This document shows positions 6,662-14,811 of a DNA stretch of 17,407 nucleotides, piece by piece; position 1 is the first letter of the stretch, and each line of letters opens with the position of its first letter. The translations under genes were made by a program, and so were the position numbers. Source of the stretch: Deltaproteobacteria bacterium RIFOXYA12_FULL_61_11 (GTDB taxonomy: Bacteria > Bdellovibrionota_F > JAHFAK01 > YA12-FULL-61-11); the NCBI GenBank assembly GCA_001799195.1, contig MGSU01000046.1, positions 1-17,407 on the forward strand, written 5' to 3'. The notes below the pieces were generated by a model. It was not told the DNA's origin, did no database searches, and saw only the letters and a list, made by a program, of their open reading frames with translations.

Positions 6662-8626
6662 TCAACGGCTGACTTGGTCGATAAGCTCGATCAGGTCCTG
6701 GGTTTCGAGGGTAACACCGAGTTCGTTGATGCCATCTTTGAACATGGTCTGACAGAAGGGGCAGGAGGTCAGGGCGAGTTGACCTCCAGTGGCTTGGAGT
6801 TGCCTGACCCGTTCCTGGTTGACCCTCGTGCCGTGGTGCTCCTCGAGGTACATCCGTCCTCCTCCGGCTCCGCAGCAGAAGGAGAACAAGCCCGCGCGTT
6901 CAGCCTCGTGCAATCGCAGGCCTGGTATTGCCGCTATGAGCTCGCGAGGCTGGGAAAGAATACCGTTGTATCGACCCAGGTAACAGGAATCATGGTAGGC
7001 GACCTCGCGGGACACTTCGCCCTGCATGGTGAGACGGCCTTCCTTCACGAGATCGTTCACGAGTTGGAGGTAGTGCACGACTTCAAAGTTCCCACCGAAA
7101 TCGGGGTACTCGTTCTTGAGGGTGTTGAAGCAATGCGGACACGAGGTCACGATCTTCTTCACCCCATATCTGTTGAAGGTCTCGAGGTTCTGGTTGATCA
7201 AGGTTTGAGCAAGGTATTCATTGCCCAAGCGCCTGGCGTTCTCTCCGTTGCATTGTTCCTCGGGCCCCAGGATGGCAAACTTGATGCCCGCTTTCTTGAG
7301 CACATTGGAAAGAGCGATGGCGATCTTCTTATTGCGTTCGTCGAAGGAGGCTGCGCAGCCGACGAAATAGAGCCAGTCGAAGCTGCTGTTCTCGCTCTCG
7401 CAGAGAATCTTGACCTCGTGTCCTTTCGCCCAGTCACCCCGGGTCGAGGACCCGTAACCCCATGGGTTGGCGTTGTTCTCAAGGTTGGTGAACAAGGGGC
7501 GTAACTCGTTGGGAAAATTGGTTTCTGTCAGGGTTAGATAGCGCCGCTGGTCCACGATCTTGTCGATATGTGTGATCCCGAGGGGGCAGGCCTGATGGCA
7601 GGCCATGCAGGTGGTGCAGGACCACAGCTCGTCATGGGTAGTGGTGTCCCCGATCAGGGTGACCTTCTCACCGTAGCCCGGATCGTCCGCCAGATGCAGG
7701 GCGTAATGTTTGAGATCATTGACGATCTTTTTTGGGCTGAGCGGTTTGCCGGTCGCATTGGCCGGACATGCGGCTTGGCAGCGGCCGCATTCTACGCAGG
7801 TGAAGGCATCAAGGAGCTGTTTTCGGGAAAAATCCGAGGGGGTGTTCTTGCCGAATTTCTCCGCGTTCTCGTCTTCGAGGTCAATTTTTTCCAGTTTGCC
7901 GACCGGACCTGCGAAACCGAAGAAGACGTTGGGAAAGGCGAAGATCAGATGCAGATGCTTAGAATAGGGCAAGAACATGAGGAAACCGAAGATACCGAGC
8001 AGGTGCAACCAGAGATTAACCCGGTCGAACACCTCAAGGGTTTCGACTTGGCAGCAGGAGAAGAGCTGGCTGACCAACCAGGCGAAGGGCAGGAACCCGG
8101 TGAAGTGATCATCCCAGCGCAACCGAGCTGCATTCATGAGGATCAGGGTGACCATGAGGAAGAGGATGATGCCGAGAACCAACAGGGCATCTTTCGTCGC
8201 TTCTCTGCTCCCCTGGAGCCTTGCCGGTTTGAGGATCAGGCGCCGGTAGATGCCGTGGAGCACGGCGAACGTGACGAGGGCGGACAGAAGGTCCTGCGAG
8301 GTGAGAAAGAGATGATAGAGCGGACCGAGGAACGCGAACGAAGTGCCAGGGGCGAGTATCATGAGGATCATTTCGAGGGTGCCGACGCTCAGGACGAGGA
8401 AACCATAGAAAATGAAGACATGCAGCCAACCCTCAAAGGGTTCCTGGAGCAATTTCTTCTGTAGGACGACCAGGGAGAAAAAATTGCGGAACCCCTCTTT
8501 GGGGAGGAGGAGATGCTGGTCCGGCTTCCCCCCCATGATGATGCGAACGATCACCTTCATTCGGCGCACGAAGAAAGCTGCGGCTCCGACCAGGAGGATC
8601 AGTAGTAGGATGCCCTGAACGTTCAT
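6662..8626 (-). CDS. Membrane heterodisulfide-reductase-like Fe-S oxidoreductase (EtfD/EMO type)
   Basis: The product is 654 residues from the ATG at 8626 (minus strand), with AGGGAG upstream; the frame extends to 8689 without a better start. The N-terminal half (1-240) has about five to six membrane helices. His residues in or near helices (H69, H105, H124, H208) are candidates for haem b ligands, as in NarI-like cytochrome domains. Two 4Fe-4S motifs follow: Cys277/280/283/287 (CVECGRCQAACP) and Cys337/340/343/347 (CTTCMACHQACP). The C-terminus has two CCG domains (DUF224 type). The first runs from YFVGCAASFDER with Cys459 and CPHC (496-499). The second has Cys548, CCGAGGG (584-590) and CPFC (622-625). 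This architecture matches proteins proposed to pass electrons from electron-transfer flavoprotein to (mena)quinone in former Deltaproteobacteria and EtfD in mycobacteria. No etfAB genes are present in this window, so the partner is inferred. Other quinone-linked HdrD/GlpC-like roles remain possible. Confidence 0.88.
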   Translation of the reverse strand: MNVQGILLLILLVGAAAFFVRRMKVIVRIIMGGKPDQHLLLPKEGFRNFFSLVVLQKKLLQEPFEGWLHVFIFYGFLVLSVGTLEMILMILAPGTSFAFLGPLYHLFLTSQDLLSALVTFAVLHGIYRRLILKPARLQGSREATKDALLVLGIILFLMVTLILMNAARLRWDDHFTGFLPFAWLVSQLFSCCQVETLEVFDRVNLWLHLLGIFGFLMFLPYSKHLHLIFAFPNVFFGFAGPVGKLEKIDLEDENAEKFGKNTPSDFSRKQLLDAFTCVECGRCQAACPANATGKPLSPKKIVNDLKHYALHLADDPGYGEKVTLIGDTTTHDELWSCTTCMACHQACPLGITHIDKIVDQRRYLTLTETNFPNELRPLFTNLENNANPWGYGSSTRGDWAKGHEVKILCESENSSFDWLYFVGCAASFDERNKKIAIALSNVLKKAGIKFAILGPEEQCNGENARRLGNEYLAQTLINQNLETFNRYGVKKIVTSCPHCFNTLKNEYPDFGGNFEVVHYLQLVNDLVKEGRLTMQGEVSREVAYHDSCYLGRYNGILSQPRELIAAIPGLRLHEAERAGLFSFCCGAGGGRMYLEEHHGTRVNQERVRQLQATGGQLALTSCPFCQTMFKDGINELGVTLETQDLIELIDQVSR

Positions 8627-8792
8627 GGAGCTCCCTCGGGTGTACAAACGAACCGCCCTCCTTGTAGGAAATCCCTGCTCGAAGATCAAGCGAAACCTAG
8701 TTCTCCGGAACGAAGCGAAATGAATTGTAGTGAAAAATCATCGTGATACTTGTGATTGCCAGTCTGTGAACAGGTCTTTCTCTGGAATTGTA

Positions 8793-8839
8793 CGGCAGCA
8801 GCCGTCACTATCCCGACGGTATTGGCGAAGAAGCTGCCG
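8793..8839. repeat. Nested inverted repeats in the divergent gap
   Basis: CGGCAGC (8793-8799) pairs with GCTGCCG (8833-8839). Inside it CCGTC (8802-8806) pairs with GACGG (8815-8819). The result is a two-stem nested hairpin with no T-run. It lies about 170 bases from the Fe-S gene start and upstream of the plus-strand promoter candidate. It could be a binding site, part of a leader of the minus-strand gene, or a small structured RNA. Confidence 0.4.
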
Positions 8840-8904
8840 CCAAGGAAAGGCAATGATGGGAGCAGGCGTAGTATGGCACAGGCCTGCATTTCCAGAGTTC
8901 CGCG

Positions 8905-8913
8905 TGGTATACT
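8905..8913 (+). promoter_or_regulatory. Extended -10 promoter candidate
   Basis: TGG immediately precedes TATACT (8908-8913), forming a TGn extended -10 element that matches the -10 consensus at five of six positions. The -35 position is poor (TGCATT at a 17-base spacing), which extended -10 promoters tolerate. It would start a transcript about 110 bases before ATG 9030 or about 35 bases before ATG 8955. Confidence 0.45.
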
Positions 8914-9029
8914 GGCGAGTAGGCACAATCATGGCGGTTGAGCGGAGGGGTGGTATGAAGAAGAGGCATGTTTCTTGCCAAATCGGAGCCCGCTTTGGTC
9001 GGACGCTGGAGTGCCAAACGGAGGTGACC

Positions 9030-9659
9030 ATGCATCAACTCGATGATAATACGAAAATTCTTGTTCAGGCAGATGTCTCCGAGTTCTTTTATTCCCAGCT
9101 CGCCCGAGCTGTGGAAAGTCAAAATGTTGACATCAGCGAGGGGGTTCAATTTTATCTTACCAATCTTCTGAAAACTCATGCATTTCCCTCTTGCCCGATG
9201 GTTCTGGACGGAATGGATCTCTCGGAGACACCCCTTGCTTTGGTCTTCGCGAAAGCAATGGCGTCCGAACTCGAACAGAGAATCCAATTGCTGAGGCATC
9301 TTGGGGATCGCTCCCTCTACGTCTCCGGGTTCTTTGCGGATAGTTTGAAACGGGAATTGGTCGATATTGACTACTACATACACATGGGCTGCAACGCTTT
9401 CAGCAGTTTGTCCGGCCTGGCGAGATTCAGCCGGAGGGCCGAGGTATTCCGAGCGGTGTTCGAAGAATTAGCGGAAAAATTCAGACTACTGGTCGATCTC
9501 CTCACGACGATCAGCGAGGAATGCTCGCTCCATGATGCCAAAGATGTTCTCCGACTCTACGAGACATGGTTACGCACCCGCAGCGGCCGTTTGGCCAAGA
9601 AACTCGAGGAGCAAGGTATCGTACCGGACCACTCCATCGCCATCAATTACCTCCAATAA
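9030..9659 (+). CDS. Conserved helical protein of unknown function
   Basis: The product is 209 residues from ATG 9030, with GGAGG five bases upstream (9020-9024). An alternative start at ATG 8955 adds 25 residues and also has a good ribosome binding site. There is no signal peptide or membrane helix, and the protein is predicted mainly helical. Characteristic segments are ADVSEFFYSQLARAV (14-28), VQFYLTNLL (39-47), LRHLGDRSLYVSGFFADSL (88-106), DIDYYIHMG (112-120) and LRLYETWLRTRSGRLAKKL (174-192). From memory, proteins with this LGDxSLYVSGFF...YY..MG pattern recur as uncharacterised proteins in Myxococcota-like genomes; I cannot verify that here. It stands alone between a divergent Fe-S oxidoreductase gene and the lipoprotein pair. 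No function can be assigned. Confidence 0.8.
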   Translation: MHQLDDNTKILVQADVSEFFYSQLARAVESQNVDISEGVQFYLTNLLKTHAFPSCPMVLDGMDLSETPLALVFAKAMASELEQRIQLLRHLGDRSLYVSGFFADSLKRELVDIDYYIHMGCNAFSSLSGLARFSRRAEVFRAVFEELAEKFRLLVDLLTTISEECSLHDAKDVLRLYETWLRTRSGRLAKKLEEQGIVPDHSIAINYLQ

Positions 9660-9915
9660 TTCGCTATCCTACTGCAAGCGAAAGAATTAACTGTAACACT
9701 CTGCATTATTTCCCAGGTCCTGTCGATGCAATTTCTAGCCAGGTCCGCAAGATCTTGCCTTTTCCAGGCCGATACAGTAGGCTAACCATCGTAAATCCTT
9801 TGCAACCCCAGGGATTGGGGGAAGGATCGAGCCGGGCTCGCCTCTTGCAGCAAGGACGCCGACGCGGAACACCCTCCGCCGTGCAGAGAAGAGCTACAAG
9901 CATAGAGGGGAAAAC

Positions 9916-11445
9916 ATGCGCGTGCACGCTAGACCTACCCTGTCGTTTCTTCTCCTGGTCCTGATCGTCCTGGTCGGATCTTGCAAGAGTAACACCTCCC
10001 GTCGAGGCAATCCGGGTAGTGCCCCGCTGGTAGATACGACCGCGGCCAAGCAACAGTCTGCGACCTATGTCCAGACCCCTCCCGAGAATTCCTGGGACGA
10101 TGTCGATGGCGATGGGTTGGCGACCTCTCAGGAGAAGATATGTGGCACCTCGGCCGATGTTGCGGATACCGATGGTGACGGGAAGAACGACTACGATGAA
10201 TGCATCGCCGACACGGACCAAGACGGCTCGAAAGACTCGCAAGAAGAGTTCTGCGGCACGGATCCGACCCGCGCCAATTCCAACCCCCAAGGCACTGACG
10301 AGAAAGCCTATTGTGATGGCATCATTTTCCCCCAAGTGGAAACCGTCAACCCCTATGCCGTCACCGGTGGCGACGATCCTCTCGGAGGAGGTGCGACCAC
10401 AACGCCGATCGGAACCACGGGCGGCGACCAAGCCGATGATGACGGCGACGGCTTGCCGGCTTGGCAGGAAGCCGATTGCAGGACCTCAGACCAGAACTGG
10501 GACAGTGACAACAACGGGGTTTCAGACCTCATTGACTGCACCGAAGCCTTCGTCACGGATCCGCCCCCCGGCGCCGAACAACCCCCGCAGAACCTCATCA
10601 GGCAATTCACCTTCGCGATCGGCGGAGAGACCTCGGGCTCAGTCGAGGATCTCGGCCGTCCCCTAGGAGACTACAATTCCGATGACGGCAGCTATCACCT
10701 CGATTCCGCCCTATGCGGTGAGAATCAGATCCTCACCGGCATGAAAACCTGTTTCCACAAGTATATCGAAAAGGTCATTTCCATCGAATGCGCAACCCTG
10801 AAGGACGATGGAACCCTCATCGGACATTACAGCAAGAACCTCAATATGGGTTCTTCCTGTGACGGGGTGGGAGCCATGGAGAGCTTTTTCCAGGGAAGTC
10901 CTCAGAACGTACCCTTCTCCTGCAATGATGGCGGGAGTGCCAATGACTTCATCACCGCCTTCGACGGAGAAGTCGAGTACGGGGCCAACCTGATGAAACT
11001 GCGCCTCCGTTGTGGTCGTCTCACCGACAACATTGCCGAAACCTTCCCCGAACTCTTCCAGGACGAACGCACCGGGTTCTGGCTCGGCGACGAGGGCCTG
11101 GGCAGCGTGTGCGAAGGTATCACCCATCCCTTCGGGTGGGGCAACGACTCCTCGACGGTTGAAGCCGCAGAATGCCCTCAGAATTTCGTTGCCGTGGGCC
11201 TCAAGCTCAATTGGGACAGCGATTCCTCCGCCAATAACTGTCTCGCCTCGGATCTCCTTGCCACCATTCACTACTTCAAGCTCATCTGCAAGAGGATTAC
11301 CGTCTATACCGAAGTCGTCGAGGCCACGGCTGAACAACTCCAATGCATCAACGAAGTCGGCCAACAGGTCGAATACAATCCGGCCTGCCACAACGTGATT
11401 GGATCAGAGTCCGTCTACAATCCGACCACGTCGACCACGTATTGA
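9916..11445 (+). CDS. TSP3-repeat lipoprotein, short paralogue
   Basis: The product is 509 residues from ATG 9916, with GAGGGG five bases upstream. A hydrophobic signal peptide ends in the lipobox LVGSC with the lipidated Cys at residue 23, so it is an exported lipoprotein. A full Asp-rich module follows at about residues 57-115: DVDGDGLATSQEK, CGTSADVADTDGDGKNDYDEC, DTDQDGSKDSQEEFCGTDP. It matches thrombospondin type-3 calcium-binding repeats (DxDGDGxxD). A half module comes later (DDDGDGLPAWQEADC, about residue 174). Residues from about 230 on form a Cys-rich domain (QFTFAIGGETSGS to the end) shared with the next gene. That domain shows three internal segments with a Cys then a hydrophobic strand ending in xLxCxxL. 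The function is unknown, and calcium-stabilised surface or outer-membrane placement is inferred. The paralogue starts 98 bases downstream, probably in the same transcript. Confidence 0.9.
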   Translation: MRVHARPTLSFLLLVLIVLVGSCKSNTSRRGNPGSAPLVDTTAAKQQSATYVQTPPENSWDDVDGDGLATSQEKICGTSADVADTDGDGKNDYDECIADTDQDGSKDSQEEFCGTDPTRANSNPQGTDEKAYCDGIIFPQVETVNPYAVTGGDDPLGGGATTTPIGTTGGDQADDDGDGLPAWQEADCRTSDQNWDSDNNGVSDLIDCTEAFVTDPPPGAEQPPQNLIRQFTFAIGGETSGSVEDLGRPLGDYNSDDGSYHLDSALCGENQILTGMKTCFHKYIEKVISIECATLKDDGTLIGHYSKNLNMGSSCDGVGAMESFFQGSPQNVPFSCNDGGSANDFITAFDGEVEYGANLMKLRLRCGRLTDNIAETFPELFQDERTGFWLGDEGLGSVCEGITHPFGWGNDSSTVEAAECPQNFVAVGLKLNWDSDSSANNCLASDLLATIHYFKLICKRITVYTEVVEATAEQLQCINEVGQQVEYNPACHNVIGSESVYNPTTSTTY

Positions 11446-11543
11446 CGACCGCCTGAGGAGTCTCGTGCGTTAGGGACAACCCGGAGAAGAGGGCCCGACT
11501 CCCGATCCTACGGGTTCCTATGCCTCGAAAACTCGGAGGTTCC

Positions 11544-14500
11544 ATGCGTCTCAGCCGATGGGCCATGTGCGCCATGGTCCTGAGTCTCCTCCTGATCGCA
11601 CTCACCGCGTGCAAGGGCACCAAAGGTTCTTCCCGGCGCAGCGCGACCGCGCAGGCAAAGGTGCAATACCCGCCGAAGTACACCCCGGAGCCTGCTCAGA
11701 ATGCCTGGGACGATGGGGACGGGGATGGTCTGACGACTAGCGAAGAACAACTGTGCGGCACCGATCCTACCAAGGCCGACACCGACGGCGATGGACGGTC
11801 GGACCACGAAGAATGCAAGCTCGATTCCGATGGGGATGGCGCCAGAGATTCCCAGGAAGAGCATGTCGGGACCAATCCTACGCTCAAAGACGGGAACGAT
11901 CAGGGTATTCCGGACCAAGAATTGGTGGACCGAGTCCTCCAGGCCGAAGTTCCCATCGTCAACCCATACGCCGGTCAAACCCAGGAACAAGGCCCTGGTT
12001 TCGACCCCTATGCCGACCTCGATGGAGACGGTCTGCCTGCCTGGCGAGAATGGGAGTGCGGTACGGATCAGCGCCGGGCGGATAGCGATGGTGACGGCCA
12101 GAACGATGCGACCGAATGCGGCAAGGACAGCGACGGCGATGGAGTTACCGATTCCCTTGAAGAATACCTCGGTCTCGATCCCACCAAGGACCGCAGCGCG
12201 CCCGGAGGAATGACCGATCGCGCCTATGCCGATGCGGTTCTGGCAGGTGGAGGGGGGCTCGAGGGTGCGGCTTCTCCGTGGAGGGACGGCGATGGTGACG
12301 GGGTGCCGGATTATGTCGAGCGAGCCTTGGGCTTGGATCCAGCCAAAGATCACAGTGCTCCAGGTGGATTCAGCGACAGGGCCTATGCCGTCAGCGTGCT
12401 CGGAGGGGTGACCTCCTGGCCGCTCGACGCCGAGGAACTTGGTTTCGATCCCTGGCACGACCTCGACGGAGATGGCTTGCCCTATTGGCGCGAATGGGAA
12501 TGCGGCACAGACCCGGTCCGGCGCGATACCGATGGTGACGGAGAAGCCGACAATGTCGAGTGCGGGAAGGACGGCGATGGCGATGGGGTGCCGGATTCCC
12601 TGGAAGCCTTTCTCGGCTTGGATCCGACCAAAGACCATAGCGCTCCTGGGGGGGGAACGGACCGTGCCTATGCCGACGAGATCTTGACTGGGCGGCGGGC
12701 TTTCGAGCTTCCCTATCCGGCTTCGGTCCTTGGCGGTATAAACCCGTATTCCGACGAAGACGGCGATGGCCTACCTGCCTGGCAGGAGTGGGGGAGTGGC
12801 ACCGATCCTCGGATCAGCGATAGCGATGGAGATGGCAAGAGCGACGCAATCGAAGCCGCCGCGGACCGAGATGGTGACGGTCTGGTCGACAGTCTCGAAG
12901 AATACCTCGGTCTCGATCCAACGCAGGCTTCGAGCAACCCCCTCGGCCTACCCGACGCCGAGTTTGCCCTCGACCTCCTCCAGGGCCGGGTACTTCTGGG
13001 CTCCCCCTTTGTCGGAGCCTCCAGCTTCGGCGGTTCGCCTTATCACGATGAGGACGGTGACGGTCTGCCCAATTGGCGGGAGTGGTACTGTGGGACTGAT
13101 CCTCGGAACAAGGACAGCGACGGCGACGGCAAGGACGATCGTCTCGAATGTCTCAGCGATCAGGATGGAGATGGAGCCCCCGACTCCCTCGAGGAATTCG
13201 TGGGCACCGATCCGACCCGGGATCGATCCAACCCCGAGGGTATCCCGGATCGGGAGTACGCGGCGGCTCGGATCTGGCGGGCTGTTCCGGGCGGTCAAGC
13301 CAGTGGAGCGGCGGATCCCTATGCCGACACCGATGGCGACGGGCTTCCCTCTTGGCGCGAGTGGGAATGCGGCACGGATCCCCTGCACAAGGACAGTGAT
13401 GCGGATGGGCTCGACGATGCCTCGGAGTGCGCCGAGGATACTGACCGCGATGGGGTGCCGGATTCCCTCGAGGAACGTCTGGGCACCGACCCGACGCAAG
13501 ACAATTCCAGCGGTACCGAGCTTTCGGACCTGGAATACGCCGAGCAACGCCTGGAAGGAGAATATCCCTTCCCCGGTATGGGCGGTACCGGTGCCGAAAC
13601 CCCAGGGACCTCCTCTCCGCCCTCGATCGTTGCCGCGAGCGACGATCCCAACGCCGACCAGGACGGTGATGGGTTGGCTGCCTGGGAAGAACACGCGTGC
13701 GGTACGAGCGATTACAACAACGACAGCGACTCCAACGGCACCAGCGACCTGATCGATTGCCGCGAGGTCCATACCGGAGAGCCTCCCGCCCCCGGCGGCG
13801 AGGCGACGCCGACCACCTTGGTGCGCCGTTTCACCTATGCCATCGGCGGTACCACCAGCGGCTCCAGCACCGCGGGCAGTCCGCTCGGCGCTCGCAACTC
13901 GGCCAACCAGGCCATGTGCCCGGCCGGGGAGGTCTTGACCGGGCTGCGATCCTGTTTCCACCGTTACATCGAACGCTTCGATTCGCTCGAATGCGCTCGT
14001 TTGGAGGCAAATGGTGTGGTCAGCGGCCATCACGAACTCGAACTGGGTTATGGGGGAGCGTGCGATGGTACCGGCATTCTCGAGCGCATCGGCGATAGCC
14101 TCCAGGGGGCCAACCAACTCAACTTTTCGTGCAATGTCGGGGGACGCAGCAGCGAGTTCGTCACGGCCTTCGACGCCGAGGTCGCTGGGAATGACGGTGC
14201 CAATCTGCAAAAATTGCGTTTGCATTGCGGGCGGCTCTCCGACGACATCGCGCAGACCTTTCCCGAACTCTTCCAGGACGAGCGGGACGGGGTACTCATG
14301 GGAGATGAGGGTATCGGGAGCCTATGCGAGCGGGTCGGCTTGAACCTCGGTGAGGATACCCTCGAGGACGCGCAGTGTCCTCAGAACTTCGTCGCCGTCG
14401 GGATCCGGGCCAACTGGGACGACGACAACAGTTTCGGCGATTGGGTCCTTGCGGGTGCCGGAGGAGCAGCGGTCGGTGCATTGGCCGGGTGCGGTCTTGC

Positions 14501-14774
14501 TGCCCTGGTCACGCTCCCCCTCGGGGGCATCGGAGGTTTGCTCTGCGCGGGAGGGGTGACCCTTGGAGCCATGGGGGGTGCTTGTTTCCTCAACTCTCGG
14601 CTCCCGACCATTCATTCCTTCCAATTGCTCTGCCGCCGGATCACCGTGTACACCGAGGTCGTGGCGGCCGATGAAGAAGCGCTGGCCTGTCTCTCCACGA
14701 TCGGACGTACCGAAGTCTACGACCCCTCCTGCCACAACCTGATCGGACTAGAGCAAGACTTGGCCCAACGCTGA
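11544..14774 (+). CDS. Large TSP3-repeat lipoprotein, expanded paralogue
   Basis: The product is 1076 residues from ATG 11544, chosen because GGAGGT (11535-11540) immediately precedes it; ATG 11520 would add eight residues. The signal peptide ends in the lipobox ALTAC. Residues about 56-755 hold about seven TSP3-type calcium-binding modules of 90-110 residues. A typical module is DGDGLPxWREWECGTDP, DSDGDGxxD, then DGDGVPDSLEExLGLDPTxDxS, ending in a DRxYA linker. Module starts lie at 11709, 12015, 12285 (half module), 12459, 12753, 13047, 13326 and 13656 (half module). Residues from 761 on form the same Cys-rich domain as the upstream gene. An insertion at about residues 964-1019 contains two Gly/Ala-rich hydrophobic helices (WVLAGAGGAAVGALAG, then GGIGGLLCAGGVTLGAMGG) that the short paralogue lacks. 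The tandem position and shared plan indicate duplication followed by repeat expansion. Function unknown; probably a long, calcium-rigidified surface lipoprotein. Confidence 0.92.
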   Translation: MRLSRWAMCAMVLSLLLIALTACKGTKGSSRRSATAQAKVQYPPKYTPEPAQNAWDDGDGDGLTTSEEQLCGTDPTKADTDGDGRSDHEECKLDSDGDGARDSQEEHVGTNPTLKDGNDQGIPDQELVDRVLQAEVPIVNPYAGQTQEQGPGFDPYADLDGDGLPAWREWECGTDQRRADSDGDGQNDATECGKDSDGDGVTDSLEEYLGLDPTKDRSAPGGMTDRAYADAVLAGGGGLEGAASPWRDGDGDGVPDYVERALGLDPAKDHSAPGGFSDRAYAVSVLGGVTSWPLDAEELGFDPWHDLDGDGLPYWREWECGTDPVRRDTDGDGEADNVECGKDGDGDGVPDSLEAFLGLDPTKDHSAPGGGTDRAYADEILTGRRAFELPYPASVLGGINPYSDEDGDGLPAWQEWGSGTDPRISDSDGDGKSDAIEAAADRDGDGLVDSLEEYLGLDPTQASSNPLGLPDAEFALDLLQGRVLLGSPFVGASSFGGSPYHDEDGDGLPNWREWYCGTDPRNKDSDGDGKDDRLECLSDQDGDGAPDSLEEFVGTDPTRDRSNPEGIPDREYAAARIWRAVPGGQASGAADPYADTDGDGLPSWREWECGTDPLHKDSDADGLDDASECAEDTDRDGVPDSLEERLGTDPTQDNSSGTELSDLEYAEQRLEGEYPFPGMGGTGAETPGTSSPPSIVAASDDPNADQDGDGLAAWEEHACGTSDYNNDSDSNGTSDLIDCREVHTGEPPAPGGEATPTTLVRRFTYAIGGTTSGSSTAGSPLGARNSANQAMCPAGEVLTGLRSCFHRYIERFDSLECARLEANGVVSGHHELELGYGGACDGTGILERIGDSLQGANQLNFSCNVGGRSSEFVTAFDAEVAGNDGANLQKLRLHCGRLSDDIAQTFPELFQDERDGVLMGDEGIGSLCERVGLNLGEDTLEDAQCPQNFVAVGIRANWDDDNSFGDWVLAGAGGAAVGALAGCGLAALVTLPLGGIGGLLCAGGVTLGAMGGACFLNSRLPTIHSFQLLCRRITVYTEVVAADEEALACLSTIGRTEVYDPSCHNLIGLEQDLAQR
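11709..13750 (+). repeat. Tandem TSP3-type modules at DNA level
   Basis: Modules start at 11709, 12015, 12285, 12459, 12753, 13047, 13326 and 13656. Spacings are 306, 270, 174, 294, 294, 279 and 330 bases, all multiples of three. Some stretches are identical in DNA, for example GATGGGGTGCCGGATTCCCT near 12590 and 13450, and GAATACCTCGGTCTCGATCC near 12163 and 12900. Other parts have diverged. This indicates internal duplication and continuing recombination within the coding region. Confidence 0.9.
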
Positions 14775-14811
14775 GACCTGTTAGGTATCCCTTCAGTCAA
14801 GAGCCAGGAAA

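Larger units (their letters stand above)
8627..9029. other. Divergent non-coding region of about 400 bases
   Basis: This lies between the minus-strand Fe-S gene and the plus-strand 209-residue protein gene. It contains a nested hairpin (8793-8839) and an extended -10 promoter candidate (8905-8913). The plus frame through it is open from 8730, but its translation is Arg/Cys-rich without recognisable structure and I judge it non-coding. A second possible start for the downstream gene (ATG 8955, after GGAGGGG at 8944-8950) would make the last 75 bases coding. Confidence 0.6.

Noticed and set aside
6638-8464. Long plus-strand frames opposite the Fe-S oxidoreductase (288 and 298 codons)
   Set aside because: The minus strand encodes unmistakable CxxCxxCxxxCP and CCG motifs; the plus frames are compositional shadows.
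8874-8889. Sigma-54-like promoter (TGGCAC followed by CTGCA)
   Set aside because: The distance between the GG and GC elements is nine bases rather than the invariant ten, and the -12 element is imperfect.
8730-9029. In-frame N-terminal extension of the 209-residue protein back to 8730
   Set aside because: The extension is Arg/Cys-rich and irregular and overlaps a nested hairpin and a promoter candidate. GGAGG before ATG 9030 gives a better start, though ATG 8955 cannot be excluded.
9668-9781. Seven-base inverted repeat CCTACTG/CAGTAGG before the first lipoprotein gene
   Set aside because: In a 256-base gap about two such seven-base matches are expected by chance, and nothing supports a structure between the arms.
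11508-14225. Minus-strand frames of 376 and 425 codons across the TSP3 repeats
   Set aside because: They mirror the repeated GAC/GAT/GGC codons of the sense strand and lack start signals. Their apparent repeats are copies of the sense-strand repeats.
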